Below are positions 1 to 11,132 of a DNA stretch of 64,000 nucleotides, piece after piece (within the stretch, counting starts at the first letter, position 1; every line of letters begins with the position of its first letter). Under the pieces are notes generated by a model, which was not told the origin of the DNA, did not search any database, and worked only from the letters and a program-made list of their open reading frames with translations. The stretch is from contig JAWZSP010000002.1 in the NCBI GenBank assembly GCA_034401135.1, positions 2,666,001-2,730,000 on the forward strand, given 5' to 3'. Source of the DNA: Volutella citrinella. Lineage: Eukaryota; Ascomycota; Sordariomycetes; Hypocreales; Nectriaceae. Position numbers and translations under genes: made by a program.

Positions 1-479
1 AGGGCCTCGGAAAGGGTGGACTCCCCCCGATCCCCCCGACCAAGTCGACACCCTCGACGCCCCATCACCCATCCGACCTTTCGGCTGCGGGTGTAACTCC
101 ACCTGACCGCAAGCACTCTCCCTCGCCGCCAGCATCAGCAACATCGGCCACGAATCCCAACAGTCTGCTTGGCCGCAGCCGATCGACCGATGGGCTTTCC
201 CTGGGAACAGGCATCGATGCCACAACAGTCACTGCTCTGGACATGGAGCTGGAGAGCAGCCTCGAGTGGATCAACCACCCTGCTGTTTTCGGCCGTGACA
301 GTCGCAAGGCCGTGCTGCAGACCATTGGTGTCATTAGCTCACAGCGGGCATTCACATTCCGCACGCCGATCGAGAGCCTATGGGCTGGTCGTGTTACTGG
401 CGTCAAGCGCCTCACAGAGAAGAGCCGTGAGTGGCGGGAGGAAGGCGGAGGCGAGGGCGGCATCATGGAAGAGGCATAG
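1..479 (+). CDS. C-terminal end of an unrecognised protein (cut by window edge)
   Basis: A reading frame is open from base 3 to the TAG at 477-479 and gives 158 residues; its 5' part lies outside the window. The first 75 or so residues are rich in Pro, Ser and Thr (disordered linker). The last 80 are more ordered, from about base 228, with the segment LEWINHPAVFGRDSRKAVLQ and a basic stretch with KRLTEKSREWREE, ending in a Gly/Glu-rich tail. The change from a low-complexity to an ordered segment and the strong codon bias support real coding sequence. I do not recognise the family and assign no function. It converges on CCT8, which lies on the other strand. Confidence 0.6.
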   Translation, partial: GLGKGGLPPIPPTKSTPSTPHHPSDLSAAGVTPPDRKHSPSPPASATSATNPNSLLGRSRSTDGLSLGTGIDATTVTALDMELESSLEWINHPAVFGRDSRKAVLQTIGVISSQRAFTFRTPIESLWAGRVTGVKRLTEKSREWREEGGGEGGIMEEA

Positions 480-1427
480 ACGGATGACCAAAAAAAAAAC
501 CGATCTAAACCTTGAGTCCTGATTATTTCTTGCCTTGCATAGCCTGTGCAGACATGGCAAGCGGCTGGCGTCACGGTTGGTTTTCACGGCTCGTTTTTCA
601 CGACGTATCATGACCACTTTTATGCCCTGGACGATGATATATACACGTCCGGTCTTACCCATATATATTTTGCGCAATCATCAGCCCACGGGCTTTCGTC
701 AACTGAATTGGATTTGGAATGGCACCTACAGATGCCTCAACATACCCATTTATTCGAGCCTCCCCCTTTAGTTCAGGTGCATCGCCTCATTTTCTTCGTT
801 TCTGTGTTGAATAGTTTTTGCTACTTTTTCCGCTCTTTCTTTTACATCACGACTGGTGGAGTCAGTGGACTTGTCCTTCGGAGCAGAGATCCACTGTCAC
901 ATAGATATCATTTCTCGGATGTTAAGGCGATGTTTGCTGGCTTCTTCTTTTGAGTATTTAGAGTGGATGACACCTTGTGGGGAGTGCTAGTCCCTTGTTT
1001 TGTCCTTGTGGCCCGACCGATACACAATACAACTGTTCAATGTGCCCGAAGTTGCTCCGTCTACATGGTTGAATTCATGCGTGATTGTTCATTTCCTAGC
1101 ATCGTCCTTTCGGCAAACACCTGAGCAGTTCATTCAGATCGCGTATTTTCGATACAAATTGCTAGCATACGGAGAGGCCCTGCGCATGGAGCTGCTGATT
1201 GGAAATCAAATCATTACGGTAGTATCAGGTGTTCCATTCCTAAGTTTCCGTTCAAATGCCCGAGTGAGGCCCTCGCTTGGTGTTTTCCCACAACATAGTG
1301 CCTCTGTATACCGAGGTGCGCCTTGCTGGTGATTCTCTATCCATCCATGTCCCTTGGGGCAAATTTTTACATGAGACCAGTTGTTATCCCCGCTTAGGCA
1401 TCCGTAGCTCGACAATGCAGTCATCGT
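480..1427. other. Intergenic, between two convergent genes
   Basis: This stretch holds the 3' ends of the partial gene (+) and CCT8 (-). It is more T-rich than its surroundings, with pyrimidine runs near 823-855. Short open frames here have no recognisable domain. Nothing else was seen. Confidence 0.6.
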
Positions 1428-3388
1428 TTAGTCCTCATCCCAGTTCTGTGAGAAGCAGTGTTAGTAGTCAAGAAAGTATCGCCGGCTCAGTCCAGTCAGA
1501 TACTCACAGGGTTGGGTCCAGGGGGCTTAGGTCCACCAGCCTGTCGTGCCACAATGATCTGGTCCACAGACAGAACAGTTCGGGCTGCCTCAGTTGCAAG
1601 CTTGATAGCCCACTGCTTAGAAATCAGTAGGTCGAGGATGCCCTCGTCCCGGGCGTCCAGAACACCAGTATCCTCATCATTCTTTAGTCCATCAGTAGGC
1701 TAATCGTGCAACATAACTCTCTACAAGACGTACCTCAATGTCGACACCAGTGTCCCAGTTGTCCTGGTTATGGTGAGCGGCGTACAGCCTGCTGAGAACC
1801 TCGGTAGCATCAAGACCAGCGCTCTCGGCAATGGTGCGAGGCACGACCTCAAAAGCCTCGCCGAACTTCTTGATGGCGTATTGGCTGAGGCCCGGCGTCT
1901 TCTCGCCATGGGCCTGTATCCGCTCAGCCAGTTGAACCTCGGTGGCACCAGCGCCGGGCACGAGACGAGGGTCTCGGGTAATGGCCTTGACAACGTTGAC
2001 GCCATCATCGACAGCTCGCTCAATGTCGTCAAGGTGGTTCTGGGTGGCACCGCGGAGCACCAGGGTGGCGGTTCTGGTGACCTCTTCCTCTTGTCGGAAC
2101 ACGGTCACACGGTCACCACCAATCTCGAGCGTCTCAACGACGTCAATGCTTCCCATCTCGTCGGGCATGGGGGCACCCAAGCGGGCGAGAGGGGTTGCGC
2201 CCACAACTCGGCACACTCTTCGCAGCTCAAACTTGCTGAGGATTCGGATGCAGAGGATGCCGAAGCGGTTGAGGTAGTGCATGGCCAGGTCACCCACACG
2301 GTCGCCGCAGACAACAACTCGCAGGCCCGAGTCGTGGAGCTCCTTGATGGCGGTCTCGAGCTGGGCCTCCTCACCCTTGCTGAAGTCCATCATCTCCTTG
2401 GCGTTGTGTAGAAGGACGGTGCCCTTGGTTTCGGTCTGGCTGATGTCGATGGGGCAGGTGTAGACACCGACCTTGGCGTGCTTGACTTTCTTGACGGAAC
2501 CATTGGGTTCCTTGGGAAAGACCATACCCTTCACAACTCGGCTCTGATCCAGGCTTCCACCCATAATCTTGACTACACGGATGTTGTCCACGTTGAAGTT
2601 GGCCGGGTTCTTGGGCAGGACGGCGAGGACGGCCTCGGCCACGAGTTTGGCGAGCAAGTCCTCATTTCCATTCTGCTTGCTGGCAATGACGGTGCACAAG
2701 GCCTTGGTGAGCTCTTCTTGATCACGGAGATCCTCAACCTTCTCGACAGAGAGCTCATCGAGGGTCTCTAGAGCAAACTTCTGGGCCTTCTCGTAGCCGA
2801 TGACGATATCGGACGTCTTCAGGCCCATGCGAAGCAGGTCCTCGGCCTTACGCAGGAGCTCACCAGCGAGGACGATGACGAGGTTGGTGGCATCACCCAT
2901 CTCGGCCTCCTGCTGCTGGCTGGCCATGACAAGAAGCTTGGCGGCGGGGTGGACGACATCGAGTTCGCGGAGGATGGTGGCAGCGTCGGAGGTAAGAATC
3001 ATTTTCTGCAGATGGTTGATAACAACCTTGTTGCGTCCATAAGGGCCGAGCGACGTCTGGACGGTCGAGGCGATGGCGCGGCAGGCGTCGATATTGCGGA
3101 GGACAGCACCATCTTCGGAATCGTAACTGGTTAGGGAGGGGGCTTGTTAGTATAACGCCGCAACAAACGGAGCTTATATCTCGTCTCTGGGATACTGCTG
3201 TATGCTTGCAGGATATCGCATCGCGGTTCTGAGGCTCTGAAGCGGGCAGGCATGTCGGCAAGCACCAAATGGCGGGGGAAGAAGTCGAAGCAAAGGAAAG
3301 CTCCTAGGGTGCTGGAAGCGAGCACTCACTTGTTGTAGCCCTGCTTAAAAAGGCCCGCGTTGGGGGCATTAGGGATATTGAGCGACAT
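1428..3388 (-). CDS. CCT8: T-complex protein 1 subunit theta (CCT8)
   Basis: One of the eight subunits of the cytosolic chaperonin CCT/TRiC, which folds actin, tubulin and WD-repeat proteins with ATP. Exons on the minus strand are 3388-3330, 3126-1734, 1681-1508 and 1445-1428, giving 547 residues, the normal length for theta. The N-terminus MSLNIPNAPNAGLFKQGYN, the segment TKGTVLLHNAKEMMDFSKGE in the apical domain and the C-terminus ending in GPNPNWDED identify theta rather than another CCT subunit. Introns are 203, 52 and 62 nt; the last exon is only 18 nt and carries the stop. The ATP-loop motif, usually GDGTN/GDGTT, reads GDATN at residues 96-100. The gene is head-to-head with the NHP10-like gene. 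Confidence 0.96.
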
Positions 3389-4412
3389 TTTGGAAAGGGC
3401 CACTCGATGGCGAGGTCGTGGTGGCTCCGAGGGTTGAGGAAGAGATTCAGGAGGTTCGAGATCTCCTGGGTGTTGGATTTCGTCGCTAGCTTCGAAAGAG
3501 GATGTCCCACCTTCTGCCAGAAAATCTTGGTGGGCTGCAGCCTTGGGGCGGGGGTTGTTTAGTGAGCGTGGAAGGCTCCAGGTCCCCACGGCCCCTGTAC
3601 TCTCTGGGAGCTTCCGCGCCAATGTCGCCACACCACGCGCTGGCTTCATGCGCCACAAGCCCTGATCCCCTGAGATGAGCAGCCTCGCCAGGTGTGGCGC
3701 AGCAGGCCGGTCGCGCAGTGGAAGGAGAACACCATGCAGGATGGTACTAACGTTGTGAGGCCGGGCTGGCTCTCATGGGGGCCCCGGCGTCTGCGCGCGT
3801 GCGGCTGGCGACAACTATTTTCTTCCCATCAGCAAAAGACATCCAGCCCCGTCATCTCTGCCATCAATTGCGACCCATTGGCGACAAGTCGAGCCCACAT
3901 CCAATCAACTACAGAACTTCAGTCAGCGTCCTCGCTGCAGCTGCCAGCAATCAACTGCGGACCTCGCCTCGCGCTGCAGCACCGGGCGCATCCCGTCCTC
4001 CCATCGCTCCATTCCCGCATCGTCGTCAGTCCTCGTCCCGTCTCGCGCCGCGTCCTGGTCTCCTGTCGAGTCGGTTCGGCTTCAGAGTCGTTAGGACGCC
4101 GCACACAACGTGCTCCATTCCCGACCGTCGGGATTCCTTTATTACCGACGCCTCGTCGTCATGCCTGGTAAGACTGCGCGCTTGGGGTTGCCTCGCCCTC
4201 AGCCATGGTTCTGCGTCAGGGCCCAGCTCTGATTGCCGGTACCGTGCCCACTTTCAAACCGTCTTCACAGCGACACCAGAATCGCCTGCCCCCCTTGCAT
4301 CACATTCCTGACGCCTCTCTCTCTCTCTCCCCTCTTCACATCCACTCCACTTCAACCACACCACGCAAAGGCGTCTATTCGACCACCCTTGGAAGCAACA
4401 CAGGATCTCGCC
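3389..4412. promoter_or_regulatory. Divergent promoter and 5' leader region, CCT8 / NHP10-like
   Basis: About 1 kb separates the two start codons. A CT repeat (4315-4335) precedes the NHP10-like start, as is common in fungal promoters. A donor-like GTAAGA at 4168 and a CACAG acceptor ending at 4270 could bound a 5'-UTR intron of about 100 nt in the + strand transcript. Open frames here look like non-coding shadows. Confidence 0.4.
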
Positions 4413-5435
4413 ATGCCTCCCTCTCTCAAACGGAAAGCCGCCGAAGCTAACACTTCTCCTCCCGCGCCAGCAATTCCTTCCTCCCTGCCCCCCTCTGTCG
4501 AGGAGGCCTACCGACGGAAATGCATTCAACTTCGAAACCGTACCAACGAAGTCGAGGACGCCAACGATGCCGCCCGTCTACGCCTCGCCCGTATCAAGCG
4601 GCAGGTCGAGAAACTCCGGATAGAACGGGCCTTCCTCCTCGAGCAGCTAGCAAAGCGCACCAGTACGAATGTTGAGGACTCGGACGGTAGCCCAAGCCCA
4701 CCTCCCACTGTAAGCCATTCCTTTTCGCTCCAGTTCTCTTGTATCGTCTCGGCATGAGAGAATCCACCGCGATCCTACCACTGCCTCCAAAAGAAAGAAA
4801 ACACCCCCCATTCCCTTCTATTCTCCCCGCACCCGTTTCAATATTGATACTTGGGTGCCGCAAACTAGGACAGCTACCTCGACATCTCCGCTGAGCTGCG
4901 TGCTAACCCCCGGAAGCCAAAGGACAAGCCACTGCGCACGAAGAGAGGCCACCGCAAGTCCATGGCCGTTGACATTGAGTCAAAGGCTGGCACAGCTGGC
5001 TCCAACCCCCCAGCATCCCCCACCTCCGACTCTCAGGGCCGAGGCAAGACCGCCAACGGTGATTCCAAGGCCGACAAGAAGCCCGCCGACGCCTTTGACG
5101 TCTACTGCGAGGAGGCTCGCCCAGTCCTCGAAGCCAAGAGCAAAGACGCCGATTCTGATATCAACATCGACGACGAGTTGGCTGCCGGGTGGAAGGAGCT
5201 GCCCCAGGCCGAGAAGGACGAGTTCCAGGCCAAGTTTGAAGCAGCTATGGCCCGAGAGTCAGAGGCCGAGGCCGAAACTGAGGCTGAGGCGAAGGACCAG
5301 TCCTCTGGTAAGAAGGAGGCGGAGGCCAACCCCGACGAGGACGAGGAGAAGCCGCAAACACAGGATGAAGATGTTGAGATGGGCGAGGACACTGAGGATC
5401 AAGATACTCAGGCTGGCGAAAAGGCCGACGAATAA
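4413..5435 (+). CDS. NHP10-like HMG-box protein, probable INO80 complex subunit
   Basis: Two exons, 4413-4709 and 4869-5435, give 287 residues. Residues 30-75 form a coiled coil with EEAYRRKCIQLRNR and KLRIERAFLLEQLAKR, a pattern I associate with the N-terminal region of fungal Nhp10-type INO80 subunits. After the splice there is a basic stretch (KPLRTKRGHRK), then a divergent HMG-box-like segment (KKPADAFDVYCEEARP to AGWKELPQAEKDEFQAKFE), then a long acidic Glu/Asp tail. Such proteins bind DNA and help INO80 remodel nucleosomes. The assignment rests on domain order and motif memory, not on a search; another HMG-type chromatin protein is the main alternative. The 159-nt intron has a GTAAGC donor and CTAG acceptor. 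Confidence 0.62.
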
Positions 5436-5793
5436 GCCAGCAATTGGTAGAACACCAAGGGTTGGCGTTATCGGCGGGATCGTTTGTCTTTTTGTTTTAT
5501 CAAATCTAACACATCGCGAATCGGCTGTAGAGCTGTTTAGCGGGCTTCGCATGAAGAATGGCATTGGAGCTACCCAGAACTCGAAACTGCATGTTGTCTG
5601 CGTGTATCCACCACATCGTGCCGCGAAGCCCCGTGGATCTAAGACTTTATATATGTACACACTATCAAGCTTATTATGCCTTGTTTGTTTTTTGGCCCTT
5701 CCCTTCCGATAAAGATGAGTCCCATGCGCCTCACACAACCAAAACAGAGATCAGCGGCTCCTCAACAAAAAAAAAAACACACCCAATGACACG
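5436..5793. other. Intergenic, convergent 3' ends
   Basis: Short spacer between the NHP10-like gene (+) and the RMD1-like gene (-). It has an A-run at 5768-5777. No gene or structured element seen. Confidence 0.6.
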
Positions 5794-7573
5794 TTACTCA
5801 GCATACAAGTCAACCACAATGTTTATGGCCGCAACAAGGATTTCCGCAGCAATGAGTATGATGACTACGGGGCACAGCCGTTAGCATACTCCATACTGAT
5901 GGAATTGTAGTAATAGTGGGCATGGAAAGATTGCGGGGGCGGACTTACCAATCCATTCCAACATCTCGTCGTGGCCGTGGCTGAGCTCTCCCTTCAGCAC
6001 AGCCAGCAAGTCAGCGATGACGTCGAGTCTTTCTGTTAGTAGGCCGACTCGCTGATCCATCTCAAGGTAGCTCCGAACAGCTTGGTATACCGGCTCCAGC
6101 TGTGGTTCTGTCCAGAACAACTCCGGCGTGTCCAGAACGGAGCCATTGAGGTGGATGTTGATTCGCAGAATGAACAGTTCTCCAATCTGCATGTTGATTT
6201 GGGAGCGAGTCATTGCAATCTTTCCAGTCAGTGCGATGTGTGTGGGAATGTCTTTGCACGTGTCGACTGTCGACGCAATCAACTCTTCAAAGAGCGATGT
6301 CTAGATTGGACCGGTAAGCAATGGCCGAAACTCTTTGGGGGGTGGCACCACAAACCTTGACACTCTGGGCCAGAGCATGGGAAATAGCCAACTTGATCAT
6401 GTAGTTGTTCTTATCCCGCAGTGTGATGAAATCGTTGTAAATACGCGCCTGATACTCTCGCGTGTAGTAGAAATTAAACCGCTCCGTTTCGACATCATCG
6501 AGGGCGAGCTTCTCGATCTCAAACTTGGTGATTTCCTTTCGGAACCTGACTTCCTGAGACTCAGTCATGCCCCAAATGACCACGACGCCATAGTCGAAAA
6601 GGAAGACTTCTGGCGTATGCACAACGGTGTCGAAATCCGGGCCTCCTCCCAGGGATCGGTGTTGCTCGCCGTGGCCTAGTTGTAAGTCCTCGTAGTGACC
6701 AGGCCCATTGTCATTGTGGCCATTGCGATCCACCAAGTCTTCGTCGTGCTCGGAGCTCTCAATCTCACTGCGGAAGTCAATCAAGTCCTCCCGGCGAGCC
6801 TCATCTGTCATGGCGTCGCTTCCCGTCGAGTACCTTCGCTCATAGTTCTGTACCGGATCCGAGCGGTTGCGAGTGCCCTTGGAATAATTGTATGGTGTAT
6901 ATATGCATTCGTCGATGAGCTTCGGGTTGGCACTGCGTGTCTTTCCTCGGCCCTTTAGGAACCGCATCAATCCCTCCATCTCGTACCGATTGGCAGTACA
7001 GTATGCTGTCACACGGGGCAACAAATCCCGGTCGGCCTTGCCCAGCCGAGCAGCATCGCGACGAGCCGTAGGGTCCTTAATCCGTGTGTACTGTGAGTAA
7101 ACATCCCTGCCACTCTCCTCGTCATCCTCGCCGTTTTCGAGATCCGTCGTTGGGAGAATCTTTAGCTTCTCCGTCTTCTTCGTCGTTCGCTGAGGTCCGA
7201 TCTTGGGGCCCATGGCCAAATGTGCGACCGCAGGCACGGCCCCCTGGCTATTTCGGCGTCGCAGCTTATTCAGGGCAGAAAGCATGGGAGGGCCGCTACC
7301 CGTGCCAGAAGCTCCTCCCAATTCGCGAAGGGAGGGCAGCGAGGACCGGGACGGCTTCGAAGCACGCTCTGGCTCAATGGTCCTTGTCACAGGATTGGCG
7401 CTGAATTTCACGGAGCGAGCAGCCTTCGGTCGAGGCTCCTCGGTGGGCAGCAGAGGCTCGGCCTCTACGGCGTCGTCGGTGCTGTGCGAAGCCATCTCGG
7501 GGTGGAGTGTGTCGATTCTGGTTGCCCTGGGCGAGAGAAGGGATGGGTGGACACGAGAAGCAATGGAGGCCAC
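5794..7573 (-). CDS. RMD1-like DUF155 membrane protein
   Basis: Exons 7573-6356, 6300-5949 and 5864-5794 give 546 residues. The first 170 residues are Ser/Pro/Arg-rich and disordered. The DUF155 (Rmd1/Rmd8/RMND1) domain follows, with RVTAYCTANRYEMEGLMRFL, the signature FDYGVVVIWGMT and the helical region that includes TRSQINMQIGELFILRINI and WTEPQLEPVY. The final exon encodes a hydrophobic tail (VIILIAAEILVAAINIVVDL), a single C-terminal membrane segment typical of this family. Yeast Rmd1 is linked to meiotic nuclear division and sits on cytoplasmic structures; the human relative RMND1 supports mitochondrial translation. The exact role here is unknown. Introns are 55 and 84 nt. A second in-frame Met lies 26 codons in. 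Confidence 0.88.
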
Positions 7574-8229
7574 TGACTGCTGCGCGCAAGGCTAAGTCTG
7601 GCTCGTGGATGGCTGCTATGTCGCGGGTGCTGTTAAAGATGTGGCATCCGTTAGCACACGGTGCTAGGGATGGATTGTGGTGAGGACACGCGATGGGTTG
7701 AAAGCAATGGCGGGACGAATGGATGACTGTTGATGACGTTCATGGCCCAAGGTTTTCTGATGGTAGGCAATCCGACGGGCAACAACTTGGCCCACTAAAC
7801 TGGAGCTACTGTGGGGTTGGCTACAGGGGGCTGCAAGCCACTAAGGCAACCTCTTCAGTGCATGACCACGGGCCACATGCCGCCATCCTAAGTTGTTGCT
7901 GGCTCCAGAAGCTCAGGCCCCCGGACCGATCTACCATGAGGTTCGGTGACACGGGCAGCTGGATCCTCGACAGGAGAGATGGATTTACGCCTCCAATTCT
8001 CTCACGCGATGAGGCCACCGAAGGTTTTTCTTCTTCTTTTTCTTTTTTTCGTCCTTCACAGTGAGATGGAGCTTGTAGTTGTCCATCCGGTTGATCCTGT
8101 CGACTGAAAGCTACCTGGTCTCGAGCTTGCAGGGAGGGAGCTAGTTCAAGTCATGTTCCGCCGCCCGCAGGCTTAAAGCTGCCCCTCCCCCTACCAAGCA
8201 AGCCTGAAGAAGCGACCTGTCTACCTACC
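7574..8229. other. Intergenic, upstream of the RMD1-like gene
   Basis: This holds the 5' flank of the RMD1-like gene and the 3' flank of the reductase gene (both minus strand). A run of T with a few C (8030-8052) is the only marked feature. No gene seen. Confidence 0.55.
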
Positions 8230-9756
8230 TTATGAATCAAGCATCTGTACTTCGAAATGCACACTGGCTTCCTCTAGGCGGTCAATGAGCTCTTGTCCCA
8301 TGCACGCAGGTGTCCAAACTCCTCCTCCTAAGCCAAGATCTTCCTCCAAGATTGTCCTGGCAGTCTCGCCGACGAACAGGCCTGTCACTGATCATCACAT
8401 CAGGGTCAGTATCCGCCATGTTGTATCATGGTTCAAGGGAGAGGAGGATGGGGAATCATACAGTAGTACATGCCACCCCGATGCCACATGCGACAGAATG
8501 CACTCTTTTGGGCGTGGTCTCTGGAGTCCGGGTAAGCCACTCCCTGGAATTCGAGTTCATCCGTCTCTGCAGCCTTGTCGCCCTCGATTCCCTCTCCAGG
8601 CTGGTAGACAAAACGTCTCAGCAGGCTCCTCACGGGCGGCACAAACGCCAAAAGCAATCCATAAACCGCAATCAGCCAATGGATGAGGGCCCCCTGCAGC
8701 CAGTTGCGCGCCTTGAAATGCTGGCCCCAAGTGAAGTTGGGCCCGTAGAATTCGCCCTGGCGGGAGGGCGTTGTGGACAGCAGACCCCATGTGCGCTCAA
8801 CAATAGGGGCATCTGTCGAATACATGAAGGAGGTCGTGAGCAGTCCCAAGTTTGGAACGGATTTGACACCACAAATTGCCTCCAAAACTGATTTCGGGGG
8901 CCTAGAGGGCTCCTTGTGCGGAATGGGGGACAGGGCATACGGGCGAGTAGCAGCCATGACCTCGGCGGGTGAGTATACCTCAAAGAGGCCGAGGAATGTC
9001 TCAATAGAGCCACCTGACGGGGTTGAGCTGAATTCAGTTAGCACGGGGTGTACGTGATGAAACAGGGAGAAAAGCAAACACGAGAATGCGAACCTGAATG
9101 TGTGCAGCGACAGCGTCACGGCTTTGGTTGAAGCTCCCAGCTGTGTGCGGATCAGTTTGGCGAGAGCCCATGTGCAGAGGTCAGAGGCCGCAGATTCGAG
9201 TCCGCTTTGAGGAAACATCATGGCTCCGCTGGATTTGGCGACGTCTTCATATTTGTCAATCATCTGCTTCGTCCATACCGACTCCCCAGTGATGTCAATG
9301 TAATGAGTGCCCAGCTCAGCGCATGCTTTGAACGCATACTCTCCGTGTCGAGCGTATGGACCGACTGTCGTAATCAGGATGAAGGCCTTCTTAGCAAGCG
9401 CACCAATTTCCTTGTCGCTCAGACTAGCAACTTCGACAGCTTCGTGGTGTTAGATCTCGCCAAGTTCGTTCAGCAGGATCTAGCGGGTGTTATTCAAGAC
9501 ATACCTGGTGGTTCACGGTCTGGGTATTTCTGCTTGCACTCGTCGGCAATAGCTTGCAGTTTCGACTCCGATCGACCAGCAATGGCCCATTTCAGATTCG
9601 TTGGAAACTTGTCAGCCACATACAAGGCAGTGAACTTGCCCGTATAGCCTAAGCCTCGTCAGATGCCAGAAACACGGTCCCTTGAACATGCAGCTCACCT
9701 GTAGCCCCATAAACGACAATGTCATAGAGTCGATCGTGTTGCTTCATCCCTGTCAT
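8230..9756 (-). CDS. Saccharopine dehydrogenase-like oxidoreductase (trans-acting enoyl reductase type)
   Basis: Five exons (9756-9699, 9648-9505, 9439-9094, 9027-8462, 8381-8230) give 421 residues. The N-terminus has a Rossmann fold with the nucleotide-binding pattern VVYGATGYTGKFTA, followed by AIAGRSESKL and TTVGPYARHGEYAFKACAE. This layout is the saccharopine dehydrogenase NADP-binding family, in the branch with trans-acting enoyl reductases and SCCPDH, not the lysine-pathway enzyme itself. A hydrophobic patch (ALIHWLIAVYGLLLAFV) suggests membrane or lipid-droplet association, as in SCCPDH. The last exon supplies LGLGGGVWTPACMGQELIDR, a conserved C-terminal block of the family. Substrate unknown. 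It shares its 733-bp upstream region with eL43. Confidence 0.85.
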
Positions 9757-10489
9757 AGTCGCAAAGGGGCCTGTAAATAACTTGCCGCGGATTTGTAAAG
9801 TCTAACTCCAGATTTTCACGAGTGACATATTATATATCCTTGTTTCACTCATGGGGATAACTGTCGGCCTTTGTGTTTCAATGGGTTCTCCACCAAGCGC
9901 GCCCGAATGCAGGGGGTCATGGCCGTCCCGCATATCGGTTCACCTTGTACACTTCATCATGTTTACGTAGTGCAAGCCTGATTCGGAGAGCTTCATTGAC
10001 GGGTTTCCTCTATCAGCCTTACGCACTCCCCGATTTACAATGACTTATGTTGCATCCCAGAGCGTATCTATCTTCCATTTGCATGAGGTCTATTGCATCA
10101 TACTCGAGTTTTTAGGGGGTCAATCTGCTTGTTCTAGCCACCCGCGGAGAAGATGTGATGATTGAAGACCGACCGCTAGCAGCGACTCCTGTTGCGGAGG
10201 TCTGGCAGCGCAGCAGTGAATGTCATGATTCAGGAACGCTCATCAAGCCCCCTTGGCCCCCCACCTCTGAGTGGCTTCGGAGGGGCGGGATAACTTTGCG
10301 CCGGCAACGACCTTTTGGGGCCATGAATGATTTCGGCGTGGGTGGATCCCTTTCGATTTCCCTCACGTGCGTGCCCTAAGGAAAATCACAAACTCCTACT
10401 TTCAGCATTTTTGTGCAGCTAGCCTCCATCTGCAGCCCATCTTCTCGTCTTCACTCAACCTCAAGACGTCCCACACATAACCAGACAAG
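9757..10489. promoter_or_regulatory. Shared divergent upstream region, reductase / eL43
   Basis: 733 bp between the start codons of the reductase gene (-) and eL43 (+). The last 100 bp before eL43 are C/T-rich, as usual for fungal ribosomal protein genes. I did not identify a specific factor site. Confidence 0.4.
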
Positions 10490-11132
10490 ATGACCAAGCG
10501 CACAAAGAAGGTCGGCGTTACGTATGTCAAACCTCTTTCGATTGAATTGTTTATTGCAGTGTTGCTAACTCCTCTCCAGCGGTAAATACGGTACCCGGTA
10601 AGTCACCACGACGCCTCCAAACTCCGCCGAACACGATTCGTTTCCGCCCCGACCATGCCACGATCTGCATCGAATGAGACGCCCGCTACAAAATGAAGGA
10701 TGCCCGTCATATCACGACTCCGGTTTACACATTTCATGCGGTTGTGGCAGGTCTTGTTGCGGCGACGAATTTCTTCGGCGAAGAGTTGACATAAACCTGG
10801 GAGGCCCGCCGACTAACTGAAATGTCTGACAGCTACGGTGCTTCCCTGCGAAAGCAGGTGAAGAAGATGGAAATCACCCAGCACGCCAAGTACACCTGCA
10901 CCTTCTGCGGCAAGACCACCGTCCGACGAGAGGCCACCGGTATCTGGGACTGCAAGTCTTGCAAGCGCACCATGGCTGGTGGCGCCTACACCCTTGCGTG
11001 CGTACCTCCTTGCCCGCCAAGTGCACCCGCCCTCGATCACTGGACGACGAAGACTAACATGTATGCAGCACTCCCGCTGCCGCCGCTATGCGATCAACCC
11101 TGCGACGACTCCGTGAGATTGCTGAGGTTTAA
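10490..11132 (+). CDS. RPL43: Large ribosomal subunit protein eL43 (L37a)
   Basis: A small zinc-binding protein of the cytosolic 60S subunit. Exons 10490-10521, 10580-10597, 10833-10997 and 11069-11132 give 92 residues, exactly the family length. The C4 zinc ribbon is at Cys39, Cys42, Cys57 and Cys60 (CTFC ... CKSC). The start [20 protein letters not shown] is diagnostic. Exon 2 is an 18-nt microexon coding for GKYGT plus split codons at both sides. Intron 2 (235 nt) is much longer than introns 1 and 3 (58 and 71 nt). The gene ends in REIAEV and its TAA is followed by an A-run. Confidence 0.97.

Noticed and set aside
1770..2411. 213-codon frame antisense to CCT8
   Set aside because: Shadow of the CCT8 coding strand.
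4855..5712. 285-codon Arg/Pro/Thr-rich frame overlapping the NHP10-like exon 2
   Set aside because: Out-of-frame reading of the acidic tail; the in-frame product matches the HMG-type protein and splices correctly.
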